From positions 496,001-560,000 of the forward strand of contig NC_031674.1 of the NCBI RefSeq assembly GCF_001640025.1: 64,000 nt of DNA, given 5' to 3'. The notes below the pieces were generated by a model, which saw only the letters and a list, made by a program, of their open reading frames with translations, did not search any database and had not been told where the DNA came from. The position numbers were made by a program, and so were the translations under genes. This document shows, piece by piece, positions 1 through 10,610 of the stretch. Position 1 is the first letter of the stretch. Each line of letters opens with the position of its first letter. This DNA is from Sugiyamaella lignohabitans (lineage: Eukaryota; Ascomycota; Dipodascomycetes; Dipodascales; Trichomonascaceae).

Positions 1-643
1 GGGGGGCGGGGGGCTAAGCGATGAAAGAAGCAGTCGCGGCGAAACAGGCAGCAAAACAAGCAGCCTACGAGGGGAAGTCTAGCTAAGGGGAGGGGCAGAA
101 CAGGCGGAGGGGTGGAAAATCAGGGGGAGAAGGAGAATGAGAGCCAAGAGAGTAGAGTCAGTAGCGAATTCAGGCTTCTGAATAGGAAAACAAGAGAATC
201 TAGTTTTGCATACAACTCTAACGTATGCTTAATTATTGCTTGTTATTAAACCGAGCCAACTGATACATAAGTTACAGGACATTTGCCATCGCATGACAGC
301 TGGATGTAGCGGACTGGTGTAGCAGACTGGTCTGCTACCATAAACCGCATTCACCACCACATACCCGGCAGTTAAATCTGAATCAACCAATACGCTCCGG
401 TATCTATTGGCTGCAACCACGAGACACGGTAATGCATGACCTCCCTGCAGCAAGCTGGCCACGGACGAGGCTTAGCCGCCAATGCTGCTGCCCGTCGAGG
501 TCTCGCTAGACGATGCATGTTTGGCCGGCTGGTCTCAGACCCAATCTGGTCCACCAGATATCTGGGCACCCTGCCTGTTACATCTGCAGCGATATGCTTG
601 ATTTCTTGGCCCTTGCCGTGTGGATCATGGGGATGGGGCATGC

Positions 644-704
644 TGCCTCCGGCGGCTGGGGCTCTGCCCCAGACCCCGTGGCTCCTCTCGCTTCGCTCGA
701 GTCG
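644..704 (+). repeat. GC-rich half-element, forward, A-type arm
   Basis: 61 bp beginning TGCCTCCGGCGG. It contains a CTGGGGC/GCCCCAG 7-bp hairpin with a 3-nt loop (TCT here), then CTCTCGCTTCGCTCGAGTCG. It faces the reverse copy at 888-948, 183 bp away. Confidence 0.9.
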
Positions 705-887
705 ATTTTAAGGGGGGGGAGTCGGAAGGCGCTAACCGAGTTCCGTTTTTCGACGTAATCTGGATGTTGTAGTTCATTGTATGCTAAATTACATTTTGTG
801 ACTCTACTGCCAGCTCTGAATCACTCTCCCGGCTCCCCCGATCGGCACTAGCCCGCCGGCAAAACACTACCCCACCCCAGCCAAATT

Positions 888-948
888 CGACTCGAGCGCA
901 GCGAGAGGAGCTACGGGGTCTGGGGCAGAGCCCCAGCCGCCGGAGGCA
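888..948 (-). repeat. GC-rich half-element, reverse, A-type arm
   Basis: 61 bp reverse copy of the family beginning CGACTCGAGCG and ending CCGGAGGCA. It is the partner of the forward copy at 644-704. Its central hairpin loop is AGA, matching that partner's TCT in complement. Confidence 0.9.
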
Positions 949-3143
949 GGGTTCCACCCCCCCTAGCTCGCTCTCAGCCCGGGCGTCGGGGCAGACAAGA
1001 GGGCCGAGTCCTGGTGAGGTGAGGCAACTGCAAAAAGCAAAGGCGAGCAGCATGAGCAGGTCTGCTTCTTATGCAAGATCTCACCGCCTGACGGGTGCTG
1101 CGATGCACATGGTGGGGCACGCTGCTCCGCCTGTGATTAGGGTGTCCACCGTTACTAATGCGCTTGTGTGTCGATATCGAGCAGTTGGATCAGTTCTAAA
1201 TATATCGAAGGGTTAGTGTCAACGTCTGTTTGGTCGTCTGAACCGCATCAGGCCCACTTTCGGTATCGGGTCCGCTCGCGTCAGCTTGCTTGATCGGATT
1301 TTCTGATGCCATGATGCTCTCTGATCACGGTAGCCAAGTGTTTCAGATCGTCCCATTATCGTGTTATCCCTGGTTATTCCCAACCCTGCCGTGGGCCGTG
1401 TGTCTAACATTTTCAATTCGATTCTAAACTGTGTCGGGCTGTTGTTGACCACACAGTCGCCGCCCAAATGACTGCTGTTGGGCCAGCTTCTCACCTGCAA
1501 ATGCGCCATGCCCTAATTGTTAATCCAGAACTAGGTTATCTCTCTATGTGCGGGGTAAACCTTAAAGGTCGGAAAAAATCGGTACCCTTTGACAATTGGT
1601 CATAATAATTCCTGCCATACTAGATCGGCTGCATCTTTTTTCACCCTACATTGTTTAGATAGAAGCATACATTGTGAATATCGCATGGTTCTATGGCTCA
1701 ATTTTAGGTTTACATATACGACTTTGTTAGCGAGAAAAGGCGGGGTATTGGTTCAGGGCTATACTGATGTTGAATTTTACCATGCGCAACTTCTGTTTTT
1801 ATTAAGCGGTATCAATAGATGGATATTGTACTTCATATAGCTACTCAAGGGATTAGTTGGATGATAGTGAACTATTTCGGTTTATTATGGACCTACTCTT
1901 TACAAGTGGTAGTTGGGCAGGTACGCTTGACCAAAACTCACAGCCTGATCCGGTAGGACGTGAGTCCGCAGTCAAATAATTAACTTCCAGGGGTTAATCT
2001 GCTCGTATGATATAGGAATTAAAGTTTGAACAATGCGAAGAACTTTAAAGCCCCTTCTACCACTTCGGTCTTTGGCTAATATTTGTATAGCTGAGACCTC
2101 AGGTGTTGGTAAAAATCATGTTCAGTCCCTATTCATGATAGCGGTGCGAATCGCTCTTTTACATAAGCTTTTGATAGCCTGAAAGATTGTCGAGAATCTA
2201 TTTCAGATCGCTAGTATCACTTTTAGCCCGGACTGTTCTTGATAGTGATTTGTCGGCCGTTAATATTAGTTAATTAAACCAAACGCAGTGCTGCACTGGG
2301 CATGACTCTGCAGCTTGCATTTGTGCCCCACTTGCAAATCCGTCCTATCTGCCCCGCATGTCAGAAAAAGCCAACTGATTGTCGGTTGCTACAAGGCGGG
2401 GTCAGCCTTGAGCCGGGTCTAGAACTTTTTGCACATATCTTACGTATAGTTTAGTTGATCGGTGTTAGTAATAGAACTGTCAACGTATGTGAGATATATT
2501 TGCCAGACGAAAGGAGAGTTGTCTTCTCTGCAATACCCTCTATTGGAATATCCACACTTCTGTTTTGCCATTTTCCGTTCGAGCGAACAGCAAATGGCTC
2601 TCGGTTTAACCGAATGCTAGCTCAAGCCCACGGAACGGGTCGTGTTTGCCTTGATAGCACATTTGCTGTCGGTGTTGTCAGGCTCAATCGATTTTCAGTA
2701 TTTTTAGTGTTGGGGTTATTATAACTGCTTACTAACCAGAGCATAAATTAATTAATTAATTAGATCACTGAATTTACAAATACCAATCGAGAAGAAAATC
2801 TGTTCCGAGCAGACAATCCGACACGGTTGTACCCGATATCCTGTTGACCACATTAGGTGGATAATCCGCTAAACCCCATTCGATTATTGATTCCAGACGA
2901 TTGGCATAGGGATCTACTAAAGCCGACTCGGACATGATGTCAACTACTAGGCGGTCCCTGCATTATCGTCCACTACTAAGAGTCACCGATACTCTCTCTC
3001 TCTCACACAAGCCGTCAAGCACTGTCAGCTATCACACATGATCAGCCGTGCGGCTTGTTAAGATCTTACATGCATTTAGCGAAGAACTTAGTGGGGATCC
3101 AAATCTTTTGGTGAATCTAGCGAGCTATTTGCATTCTACAGAT

Positions 3144-4355
3144 ATGGCTTGGGATCAGACAAGGCTGCTAGCAGTTGCTACATTGTCTACGGCCCTAGTT
3201 CTTGGTTCACTGTGGTATAACGATGTTGTCACTGTAGAAATTAAATGGCCCGTTCGAGGTAAGAAGGGCATAAGCAAAATGAAAACTGGCTTTGTTGCTC
3301 CAAAGGGCATTGAACAGCTAATTGGCAATACGCCAATGGTTCGAATCAATTCACTTAGTGATGCTACCGGCTGTGAAATTTATGGTAAAATGGAAGTTCA
3401 AAATCCTGGTGGAAGCGCCAAGGATAGAGTGGCTCTAGCTATTATTGAAAATGCAGAAGCTCAGAACCTCATTACACCGCATTCTGGTGATATGATTTTT
3501 GAAGGAACCTCTGGATCCACTGGTATATCATTAGCAATGCTTTGCAGGGCCAAAGGGTATATTGCTCACATTGTAGTACCAGATGATACTTCGCAAGAAA
3601 AGGTTGATCTGCTAGAAAATCTGGGTGCCGTTGTTCACAAGGTTCGGCCTGCTGGAATCGCTGACCCTAAACAATACGTCAATTATGCCAAAGCTGCCGC
3701 AATGGAGATTAATAACAACCCTGAGAATAAACATAGAGCTCTCTTTGCCGACCAGTTTGAAAATGAGGCAAACTGGAAGACTCACTACGATCATACTGGC
3801 CCTGAAATATATAGCCAGATCTCCGAAGTATTACCAAAGGGCAAGACCCTAGATGCATTCATCACTGGTGCTGGTACGGGAGGAACCATATCAGGAGTGT
3901 CCAAGTATCTCAAGGAAAGATTGCCCCATGTAAAGGTCGTTATCTCGGACCCCCCAGGAAGTGGGTTCTATAACAAAGTCAAATATGGTGTCATGTTTGA
4001 TTTGAAAGAAAAAGAGGGCACCCGGAGACGTCATCAAGTCGATACTGTAGTAGAGGGAATAGGTCTGAATAGAATTACAAGAAACTTCTCTGCCGGATCG
4101 GACTATATCGATGACGCTATTCGTGTGAAAGATGAAGAATCGGTGAAAATGGCAAAGTACCTTGTAGACAATGACGGCCTATTTGTTGGAAGCTCGTCTG
4201 CCGTTAACTGTGTAGCTACGTACAAATATGCCAAACAGTTGGGTCCAGGTCATACTATCGTGACTATACTATGCGATTCTGGGTCACGGCACTTGTCCAA
4301 GTTTTGGAAACTAGCCAAAGAATCTGCCTCCATCAAAGACCTCTCCCAGCTGTAA
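3144..4355 (+). CDS. MCY1: Cysteine synthase 2-like PLP enzyme (mitochondrial outer membrane type)
   Basis: A 403-residue enzyme of the cysteine synthase/cystathionine beta-synthase fold. Seen: an N-terminal hydrophobic segment (about residues 8-22) followed by basic residues; the NPGGSAKDR motif whose lysine (about residue 93) binds PLP; GTSGSTG (about 121-127); and the GAGTGGT phosphate-binding loop. This fits the yeast Mcy1/YGR012W family of membrane-anchored cysteine synthases rather than CYS4, because the heme-binding N-terminus and C-terminal CBS domains are absent. The frame is open upstream to 3048 but only from a GTG, so I start at the ATG at 3144. It converges on the gene ending at 4445. 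The role in cysteine formation is inferred from the family. Confidence 0.85.
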   Translation: MAWDQTRLLAVATLSTALVLGSLWYNDVVTVEIKWPVRGKKGISKMKTGFVAPKGIEQLIGNTPMVRINSLSDATGCEIYGKMEVQNPGGSAKDRVALAIIENAEAQNLITPHSGDMIFEGTSGSTGISLAMLCRAKGYIAHIVVPDDTSQEKVDLLENLGAVVHKVRPAGIADPKQYVNYAKAAAMEINNNPENKHRALFADQFENEANWKTHYDHTGPEIYSQISEVLPKGKTLDAFITGAGTGGTISGVSKYLKERLPHVKVVISDPPGSGFYNKVKYGVMFDLKEKEGTRRRHQVDTVVEGIGLNRITRNFSAGSDYIDDAIRVKDEESVKMAKYLVDNDGLFVGSSSAVNCVATYKYAKQLGPGHTIVTILCDSGSRHLSKFWKLAKESASIKDLSQL

Positions 4356-4444
4356 CTTGACTTGTATTTATTGTACATAGGACACGTTTGGAAACTGTGA
4401 AATGTTTCCTTATTTATTCGAATAAATTAATAAGCATGAAAAAC

Positions 4445-6139
4445 TTACCACAATTTGCGGATAAGTTGCACTATTTTATCAAGTTTTTCAATTTCTGCCT
4501 GTTCGCTTGTTTTGGTTCTTTTGCTTGGAATATATGAATCGGAATGGGCATTATCCAAAGTTCTTTTCAATGTATTTTCAGATATATTATCGAATAAAAA
4601 CTCTCTAGTTGCGAGAGGCCTGGCTTCTATCCGATGCAAATCATTCCCTTTCATTTGAACTTCTATAACCGCATCATTTTCATTACTTCTTGTCAAAGGG
4701 GTGAAGGGGTCTTCACTTGATTGACTTTCTGACTCTACATGTCGATTCGTCCCTTCTGTAGCCTTGTCGGTTGATCTTTCTAATGGAAGAAAAGGGTCGT
4801 CCTCATCTGAATCCGGCTCTATTGATATTTGACTACCCTTTTCTTTGCTCTGCAAAAATGATAAAATTTCCTCCCCAGAATCAGACTCTGTGTCAGCCAC
4901 ATAAACATCGGGTCCCTTAGCGGCATGACTAGAAGTCTCAGATTGTTTCGTTACCGTGTTTCTATTATTTGACTCACCATCCTCGGGTGATCTATGGTCC
5001 ACTTGCACTCCTCTCTCAGTTGCTTCTTCCTCACTCCTAGCTCCACTAGAGTCTTTTTTCACGCTTGTTAAAGGGACGTCAGGAGGACTTGATTCTATCT
5101 GTAGGTTCCCTGAAGGGTACTCATTAGCCGACTCTGGTATATTCACATCATCTGTGACAGCGTTGTCATTGACATCTATCGAAGATTCAGCACTTTCGGC
5201 TGACTGTGAATGTGGCAATGGCGCAGAAAATCCGTTACCACTTAACACCTTCCCAATAGTATCTCTTAGCCGAGAAAAGTATGACGGCTGTTTATTTGCC
5301 TTTTGGATCATCTCGTTATTCTCGGTCTGAGCATTAATCCTTGTTTCCAGGGGTTCTAACTCAACTTCGACTCTCCTTCGGCTATTCTCTTGAGACCCAT
5401 TGCTCACCAATTCAGGCGTACTTGTCTCTTCTCCAACTGCCTTGTCATTACTTTCAATAGATCCTGCCGAGTCTGTGACTACCTTATTCGAATGCAGTGA
5501 TTCGAGGGACTCACTAGCTCGCTGGAGGTGGTCATCAAAATGAGATGTTAAATCAATAGCCCGAAATTCAGGCTCCACGGCTAGAACTCCAAGCTTGCTA
5601 TTTTGTTCAGCTCTCAACCCGGGATTTGGTTCAATCTTTTGTGGTGATAGATCTTTTAGGCGCTTTGTATTAGCGGCCTCAGCCATCATTATACACTGGC
5701 ATTGATCAGCTTTGAATATAGGAGTAGCAAATACTGTTTGATCTACTTCATATTTCTCAAAGTCAATGACAAACCGACTGTATAAATCAGACTTCTTCAG
5801 ATTAACGATATGGGACTCCTTTACGTAAACCATACCACTCAGGTGAACTTGAACATAGTTATATATGGAGTCCCTGTTCAACTGTTCCCCTGAAGATTGT
5901 TGATACTGCTTACATGCTTTACTGAGAAACATGCAATAGAACTTTTTAGTTCCATCACTCAATCTTGTAAGAACATATCCAGGATTGCCTTTTTCATTAG
6001 AATTGTTAGAAAAGACATCGAGAATCTGGCATATGTGATTACTCGTTGGCGTTCGATCAAATCTCGATGGCCCCCGCAGTTTTAGTGTATGCTCTTCGTT
6101 ATATCTCTTCTCAATGAACGGCGACAATAATGATGCCAT
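4445..6139 (-). CDS. Low-complexity protein with a possible TPP1/Est3-type OB fold
   Basis: A 564-residue protein, starting at the ATG at 6139; a longer frame to 6148 begins at TTG. The first 150 residues look folded, with alternating hydrophobic strands, a central LSDGTKKFYC strand-turn and a closing FVIDFEKYEVD strand. This spacing resembles the OB fold of TPP1/Tpz1/Est3 telomere proteins. The remainder is Ser/Glu/Asp-rich and probably disordered, with EPDSDEDDPF-type acidic patches, and ends in a short basic-amphipathic tail (about the last 35 residues). That layout, an N-terminal OB fold plus a long linker with a short C-terminal interaction segment, suits a shelterin bridging protein. 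The assignment is by pattern only and could be wrong. It shares a 280-bp divergent promoter with the RBM25-like gene. Confidence 0.6.
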   Translation of the reverse strand: MASLLSPFIEKRYNEEHTLKLRGPSRFDRTPTSNHICQILDVFSNNSNEKGNPGYVLTRLSDGTKKFYCMFLSKACKQYQQSSGEQLNRDSIYNYVQVHLSGMVYVKESHIVNLKKSDLYSRFVIDFEKYEVDQTVFATPIFKADQCQCIMMAEAANTKRLKDLSPQKIEPNPGLRAEQNSKLGVLAVEPEFRAIDLTSHFDDHLQRASESLESLHSNKVVTDSAGSIESNDKAVGEETSTPELVSNGSQENSRRRVEVELEPLETRINAQTENNEMIQKANKQPSYFSRLRDTIGKVLSGNGFSAPLPHSQSAESAESSIDVNDNAVTDDVNIPESANEYPSGNLQIESSPPDVPLTSVKKDSSGARSEEEATERGVQVDHRSPEDGESNNRNTVTKQSETSSHAAKGPDVYVADTESDSGEEILSFLQSKEKGSQISIEPDSDEDDPFLPLERSTDKATEGTNRHVESESQSSEDPFTPLTRSNENDAVIEVQMKGNDLHRIEARPLATREFLFDNISENTLKRTLDNAHSDSYIPSKRTKTSEQAEIEKLDKIVQLIRKLW

Positions 6140-6420
6140 CACAGCCAAATAGCAACTCGATCATGTGCTAATTGTCAGGAGTATTTACCACTTATTCAAC
6201 AGTTTGAGCCATGCTTTCCAATAACAAATTGGTAGTACCAAAACTCTGAGCAAAGGACGATCAAAATATGTCAGTTATTTATCAACAATTTGGTGAAGTA
6301 AATTATATGCAGGTGCAATAATTCGATCTCGCATTTAATTCTTTCGCTTGATTTCATTATTTATTTAACTACAAATTCCAGCCGAAACTTGCCCATCTTA
6401 TAAACACAAGTTTACCTAGA

Positions 6421-8133
6421 ATGTCGCGGTCAAGGTTTGGGACTGGTAGACCGTTTAGTTCCCCTCCAGTAAATGGGAAGACTAGGTCAACGCCGGCACC
6501 TGCTGCATCAGGTAGCGCGGTCTTCGATTTTTACCCCATGACCCCCGACGAACAACTGAGGACATTCTTTATTGGTAATTTGCCAAAGGGTATCCCCGAC
6601 GATAGAGTGATTGCATTTTTGGAATTAATATCTGGTTTTCAGAAATTTGTTCGTGTAACCAATGCTAGTGGAAAACCATTGAATTTTGGGTTCGTAAGGT
6701 TTGCTACTCCCCCTGGTACCAAGGTCGCCCTAGACGTGCTTCCGGACGTGGAATATACAGATAATGATGGGGCCAGGAGTAAGCTGAAACTTTCAGTTGA
6801 GTCCAACACACTTGAATGGCTATCTGTTAAGTTTCCGCATATAACGCCTGAAGTTCATCAAGGATCGTCTAAAAGAGATTTAGTGACAAAGGTCAATTTT
6901 GTAATTTCTAAATGGCAACAGGCATCAAGAGAATCAAAGAATGACGAAAATCCAGAAGATTCTATTGATGAAGGGGATTTGATTGAGTTTCTTAACCAGT
7001 CTATTAAGGGTAGTCAAAGTCAGGAATTTGCCTCAAGTGTCAGTCCTGCAATGGCCGACGTATTAAGGAAAGAAATTAAAGCTTTCAGAGAACAGGCGTT
7101 ACGACTTGAAAAGGCAAGGATTTTAGAGACGGAGGCCTATGAAAGAAAAAAACAGCAAGAATTGGAAGAGAAGTCTGCTAAGTTGCTTCAAGGCAGCTTA
7201 GAAAGTAAGGCCACAAATGGAGACTCAATTATTACTAGCAGTGAACTGGGTCCTTTAATGAAAGAATTTGAAGAATATGATCTCTCAGAGGAAGAGCTGC
7301 CTCTGGTGGACGATGAGGGTAATAATGAGCAACGAGATTTGAAACTTGAAACAAAGCAGCTTGAGAGATCCCGCGAGGATCGAGAGCGGCTTTTCAGAAA
7401 ACGCCAAGAGCGCTGGGTTAATCGTGAACTTGCTCACTTGGAAGCTGTGAAACGGGAAAAGGAACGTGAGTCGAATATGGAAGAACGACTTAAGACGGCA
7501 CAAGAAAATGCATTGCGAGAATATGCCTCGTTTTCAGATTATGATCCCCAAAGTATGCAAAAATACGACTATTACTCTGATCATGCGCATTGGTCTAAGG
7601 AAAGAAATTCATATCGACGAAGAGAAATTGAACGTGATAACAATGATATCGAGGATGAGAGGAAAGAAAATGAGGCTCTTCCAGACACCGCTATACGGAC
7701 AACTGCTGTCAACAAAAAGATCTCTCTATCCTTATCTACAGCGAAAGATCGCAAACAAGTTGAAAAACCAGTGCAGCCTCTTAAAGATAATGAAGTTAAT
7801 GCCAGTGAAATCATTGCTCAATTGAAAAACGATATTGAGAATAAGGAGAATATATTTGACTGGGACGTCCAGTGGGATTCTTTAACGGAAGACATTTTGT
7901 CAAATACCTTGCGGCCATTGGTTGAAAATCAAATTTTAGAGTATCTCGGTATACAAGAAGAAGACCTCGTGAATTTTGTATTGGATCATCTCCGTTCGCA
8001 TAAGCCTGCTGGGGAGCTGGTGTCGGAACTAGAAATGACACTCGACGAGGACGCCCCTGTTTTTGTACGAACCTTATGGAAGCAATTGATTCTTGAAATT
8101 GAAATGGAGAAGCGACTGAAACCAACCAACTGA
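6421..8133 (+). CDS. RBM25/Snu71-like U1 snRNP-associated splicing factor (RRM plus PWI)
   Basis: 570 residues. An RRM lies at about residues 46-130, with RNP2 as FFIGNLP and RNP1 as NFGFVRFA. A long charged coiled-coil rich in R, E, D and K follows (about 230-430). A C-terminal PWI domain spans about 475-565, with FDWDVQWDSL and a helical QILEYLGIQEEDLVNFVLDHL core. RRM, RE/RD-rich middle and C-terminal PWI is the RBM25 architecture; S. cerevisiae Snu71 is the divergent counterpart. The expected role is 5' splice site selection with the U1 snRNP in the nucleus, inferred from the family. It starts at the first ATG and converges with SYF1, the stops being only 80 bp apart. Confidence 0.82.
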   Translation: MSRSRFGTGRPFSSPPVNGKTRSTPAPAASGSAVFDFYPMTPDEQLRTFFIGNLPKGIPDDRVIAFLELISGFQKFVRVTNASGKPLNFGFVRFATPPGTKVALDVLPDVEYTDNDGARSKLKLSVESNTLEWLSVKFPHITPEVHQGSSKRDLVTKVNFVISKWQQASRESKNDENPEDSIDEGDLIEFLNQSIKGSQSQEFASSVSPAMADVLRKEIKAFREQALRLEKARILETEAYERKKQQELEEKSAKLLQGSLESKATNGDSIITSSELGPLMKEFEEYDLSEEELPLVDDEGNNEQRDLKLETKQLERSREDRERLFRKRQERWVNRELAHLEAVKREKERESNMEERLKTAQENALREYASFSDYDPQSMQKYDYYSDHAHWSKERNSYRRREIERDNNDIEDERKENEALPDTAIRTTAVNKKISLSLSTAKDRKQVEKPVQPLKDNEVNASEIIAQLKNDIENKENIFDWDVQWDSLTEDILSNTLRPLVENQILEYLGIQEEDLVNFVLDHLRSHKPAGELVSELEMTLDEDAPVFVRTLWKQLILEIEMEKRLKPTN

Positions 8134-8213
8134 GATGGCTGTTATTAAGCTCATGCTGTATAAATATATATTAATAATGTACATAAATTAAGAAGAACGG
8201 ATTAACCTGATTA

Positions 8214-10610
8214 TCAATCCTCAATTTCAATGTCGATAGCGTCAGGGTTCTCTACGTCATTAGTGTCAATGGCTTCAGATTTTGATGGTTGTAGTGTCTC
8301 CGATGCAACAAATCCAATCGGGGAAGCAGTTTGCTTGTCGAGTCTTGACATTGAATTGTTATCACTAACTTTAGCAGCCAAATAGTTAGCGTCAGTATTG
8401 AATTGTGCTATAACAGATCGCTTGATTCGTAACATCTCCTTGTATGTATCTTCGGAGCCATGCATGACTTCAAACTGATCCCATTTAGACCAAAATTCTT
8501 CATTCGTCCTAGGATCGTTGAACTGACTCAAAAATCCATATAACACACGTACACGATCTATCTCGCCAAGTTTTTCTTCAATCTTAATAAATTCCTGTCC
8601 AATTATGTTGGCATCATGATCATTAAGATTGTCAATAGCCGTCTGGAATATGGGTCGGGTACCTGGCAAACCGAAATTCTCCGCCACTCTAGCAATATAA
8701 TACCTATACGTTTCAAGTTTATCTTTGTTGTCGACAGCTTTGGTTGCTCTTTCATAAATCTTGATTGCATTGCTGACCAGTCCCCGTTCTTCTTCCAGTT
8801 TGCCGTATAATAAATATAGTGGTTTGCACAACTTAGAAGGACAATCTTCGAGTGCTTGCTCAAACAGATCACGCAGCCTCTCTATTCCCAACTTTCTCTT
8901 GATTGCCTTCTGTAAATAAATATTCCATATTTCGAATGAAATGGGGTAAGAAAACATTTCTATTCCTCTTTCATAAACCTTGAAAGCCTCTTCGAAATAA
9001 TTATTCTCCTCTAACAGATTGGCATAGTTAACTATAGTCAATGTAGTTCCAATTTTAAGCTCAAAAATGCGATCGTATATGGGTTTTACTTCTTCTAATG
9101 TGCCAATACTTTCAACCAAATCGACGTAGAAGGACCACAATTTCATACTCTTATGGAGGCGTTCCTGTGGAGAAAGCGATTCATCGAAGTAATCTACTTT
9201 AGAATTCTTAGGTCCCTTCGTAGCAGTCTCCATAATTTTTATTGCCCCATCTAGATTCTCACTTCTCAGTTCCATTTCAGCCCATTCAATCCAAAGGTCG
9301 CAGAGTTCATTGACTGATTTATATGGAACTTTGGTAGCTTTGTCGAAGATTATACGGGCCGTGGACAGATCACCAGCTTTTTCGTACAGTTTAGCATAAT
9401 TGGTCCATAACTGATATAATTTTCCGCTAGCCTTCTTCGGCACGATAGTCTCAATGGCCTTCTCGTATGTTTGCACAACTTGATCCATAGAACTTCCCCA
9501 CAAACCAGCTCTTTTTTCCCACTCAACTACATTGTTTGGATTCTGCTCAAGTAGAACACTGTTAATCATAAATGGTCTCCTATCCATCAACTGCTCGAAG
9601 GATTCCATTAATCTGTCAAGATCACCTTGTTCTTCTTCGTCCATTAGTTTAGCTATCAGTGACTCTTCGAATTCACAATAACTATCAAATATTTGAGAAA
9701 AATCTCTCACAGTTTTCACATCCTCCAATCCTTGCTCGAATACGTCACGAGCTTTCTCAAAATTTCCATTGTTGATCCAATACGTAGCAAGTTGGACGCA
9801 CAGTTTCCCTTTTTGATCGGGATATCTCTTTATACCACTTTTAATGACTCTCTCAACATAGAAGCTATCAGGCTTCCAGTTATCATGAGGTACTACCAGA
9901 ATATCTGCCAGTTCTTCCCATAGTTGGTGCCGGCTCTTACCTTTGACTGAGACATAGTTCGGATTATTCAGGAGTTTCGTAAGCAATTGGGAAGCCTGCT
10001 CATAATATTCTAAATCTATGAGTTGTTCAATACAATTTTCCGTTTCGTCTGGGAAGAATAGTATATATCTTAGCCAGATATTCTTTGCTGTAGCTGAAGA
10101 TATATGTGCATGTCTGTTTGCGAAATTGATATACAATGGCCATATCCTGTGATGTTGACTCAACGGCAATGCTCTGAGTGCATTGTCAAAGGTATGTCTA
10201 ATATGGGTAATGCTATGCGGTTTCCATCGAAGCAGGTATTCTAAATAGTCTTGCCATAGCCTAGGCATTTTGTTTAAGAGTACGAGTGCTTTAACATACA
10301 ACCTGTCAACCTTTTCTATTTCGCTCTTTAACTGTTCTCTTGAGAACTCATTTAATCCCTGCTGTGATAGAATCCATGCGTGAGATCGAGCGACATAGTC
10401 GACTCTGATGTCCAAATACATTTTCCAAAGTTTGTAGGATCGTTTGAAGAGGTCACAAGCTCGCTCAAACACGAAGATTCTTTTCGATATCGGCGCATCA
10501 GCCGTAAATTCTAGATACCGCAGCCATGGTCCCAGTTCTCCTGGCTGTTTGAGGATTTCTTGCTCATATAAAATGTCATCTTCTTGTATCAGAGACAATT
10601 CCGTAGACAT
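8214..10610 (-). CDS. SYF1: Pre-mRNA-splicing factor Syf1/XAB2
   Basis: 798 residues, almost entirely HAT (half-a-TPR) repeats; W-x2-Y and ARxIFDKA-type helical pairs recur along the whole length. The N-terminus (EDDILYEQEILKQPGELGPW) matches the Syf1/XAB2 opening, and the order of repeats fits Syf1 rather than Clf1. The C-terminal 80 residues are acidic and non-repetitive. Syf1 is a scaffold of the Prp19-associated (NTC) complex in the catalytic spliceosome. The frame is open to 10628 from a TTG, but the ATG at 10610 is the credible start. Together with the RBM25-like gene next door, two splicing genes are arranged tail to tail. Confidence 0.9.
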   Translation of the reverse strand: MSTELSLIQEDDILYEQEILKQPGELGPWLRYLEFTADAPISKRIFVFERACDLFKRSYKLWKMYLDIRVDYVARSHAWILSQQGLNEFSREQLKSEIEKVDRLYVKALVLLNKMPRLWQDYLEYLLRWKPHSITHIRHTFDNALRALPLSQHHRIWPLYINFANRHAHISSATAKNIWLRYILFFPDETENCIEQLIDLEYYEQASQLLTKLLNNPNYVSVKGKSRHQLWEELADILVVPHDNWKPDSFYVERVIKSGIKRYPDQKGKLCVQLATYWINNGNFEKARDVFEQGLEDVKTVRDFSQIFDSYCEFEESLIAKLMDEEEQGDLDRLMESFEQLMDRRPFMINSVLLEQNPNNVVEWEKRAGLWGSSMDQVVQTYEKAIETIVPKKASGKLYQLWTNYAKLYEKAGDLSTARIIFDKATKVPYKSVNELCDLWIEWAEMELRSENLDGAIKIMETATKGPKNSKVDYFDESLSPQERLHKSMKLWSFYVDLVESIGTLEEVKPIYDRIFELKIGTTLTIVNYANLLEENNYFEEAFKVYERGIEMFSYPISFEIWNIYLQKAIKRKLGIERLRDLFEQALEDCPSKLCKPLYLLYGKLEEERGLVSNAIKIYERATKAVDNKDKLETYRYYIARVAENFGLPGTRPIFQTAIDNLNDHDANIIGQEFIKIEEKLGEIDRVRVLYGFLSQFNDPRTNEEFWSKWDQFEVMHGSEDTYKEMLRIKRSVIAQFNTDANYLAAKVSDNNSMSRLDKQTASPIGFVASETLQPSKSEAIDTNDVENPDAIDIEIED

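Larger units (their letters stand above)
1..3143. other. 3.1 kb region without a recognisable gene
   Basis: No open frame here resembles a protein family I know, and the short frames lack ATG context or conserved motifs. The first 160 bases are G-rich. One inverted pair of the GC-rich repeat lies at 644-704 and 888-948. A short TTAA-type simple repeat lies around 2747-2762. The stretch from about 2750 is AT-rich and serves as the promoter side of the MCY1-like gene. No tRNA B-box was found. Confidence 0.5.

Noticed and set aside
644..704. GC-rich element as a tRNA-derived SINE
   Set aside because: GCTCGAGTC resembles a Pol III B box with one mismatch, but there is no A box, no poly-A or T tail and no tRNA fold.
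436..1053. Several 80-90-codon frames around the first repeat pair
   Set aside because: They read through the GC-rich elements (SGGWGSAPDP, GLGLCPRPRSS and similar). The same peptides appear at every repeat copy, so they reflect the DNA repeat, not proteins.
3048..3143. N-terminal extension of the MCY1-like protein
   Set aside because: It starts at GTG, not used in yeast nuclear genes in this way; the ATG at 3144 precedes the hydrophobic anchor. The same reasoning was used for genes at 6139, 10610, 14092, 28659, 29656, 32402, 45525, 48176, 54577 and 56488.
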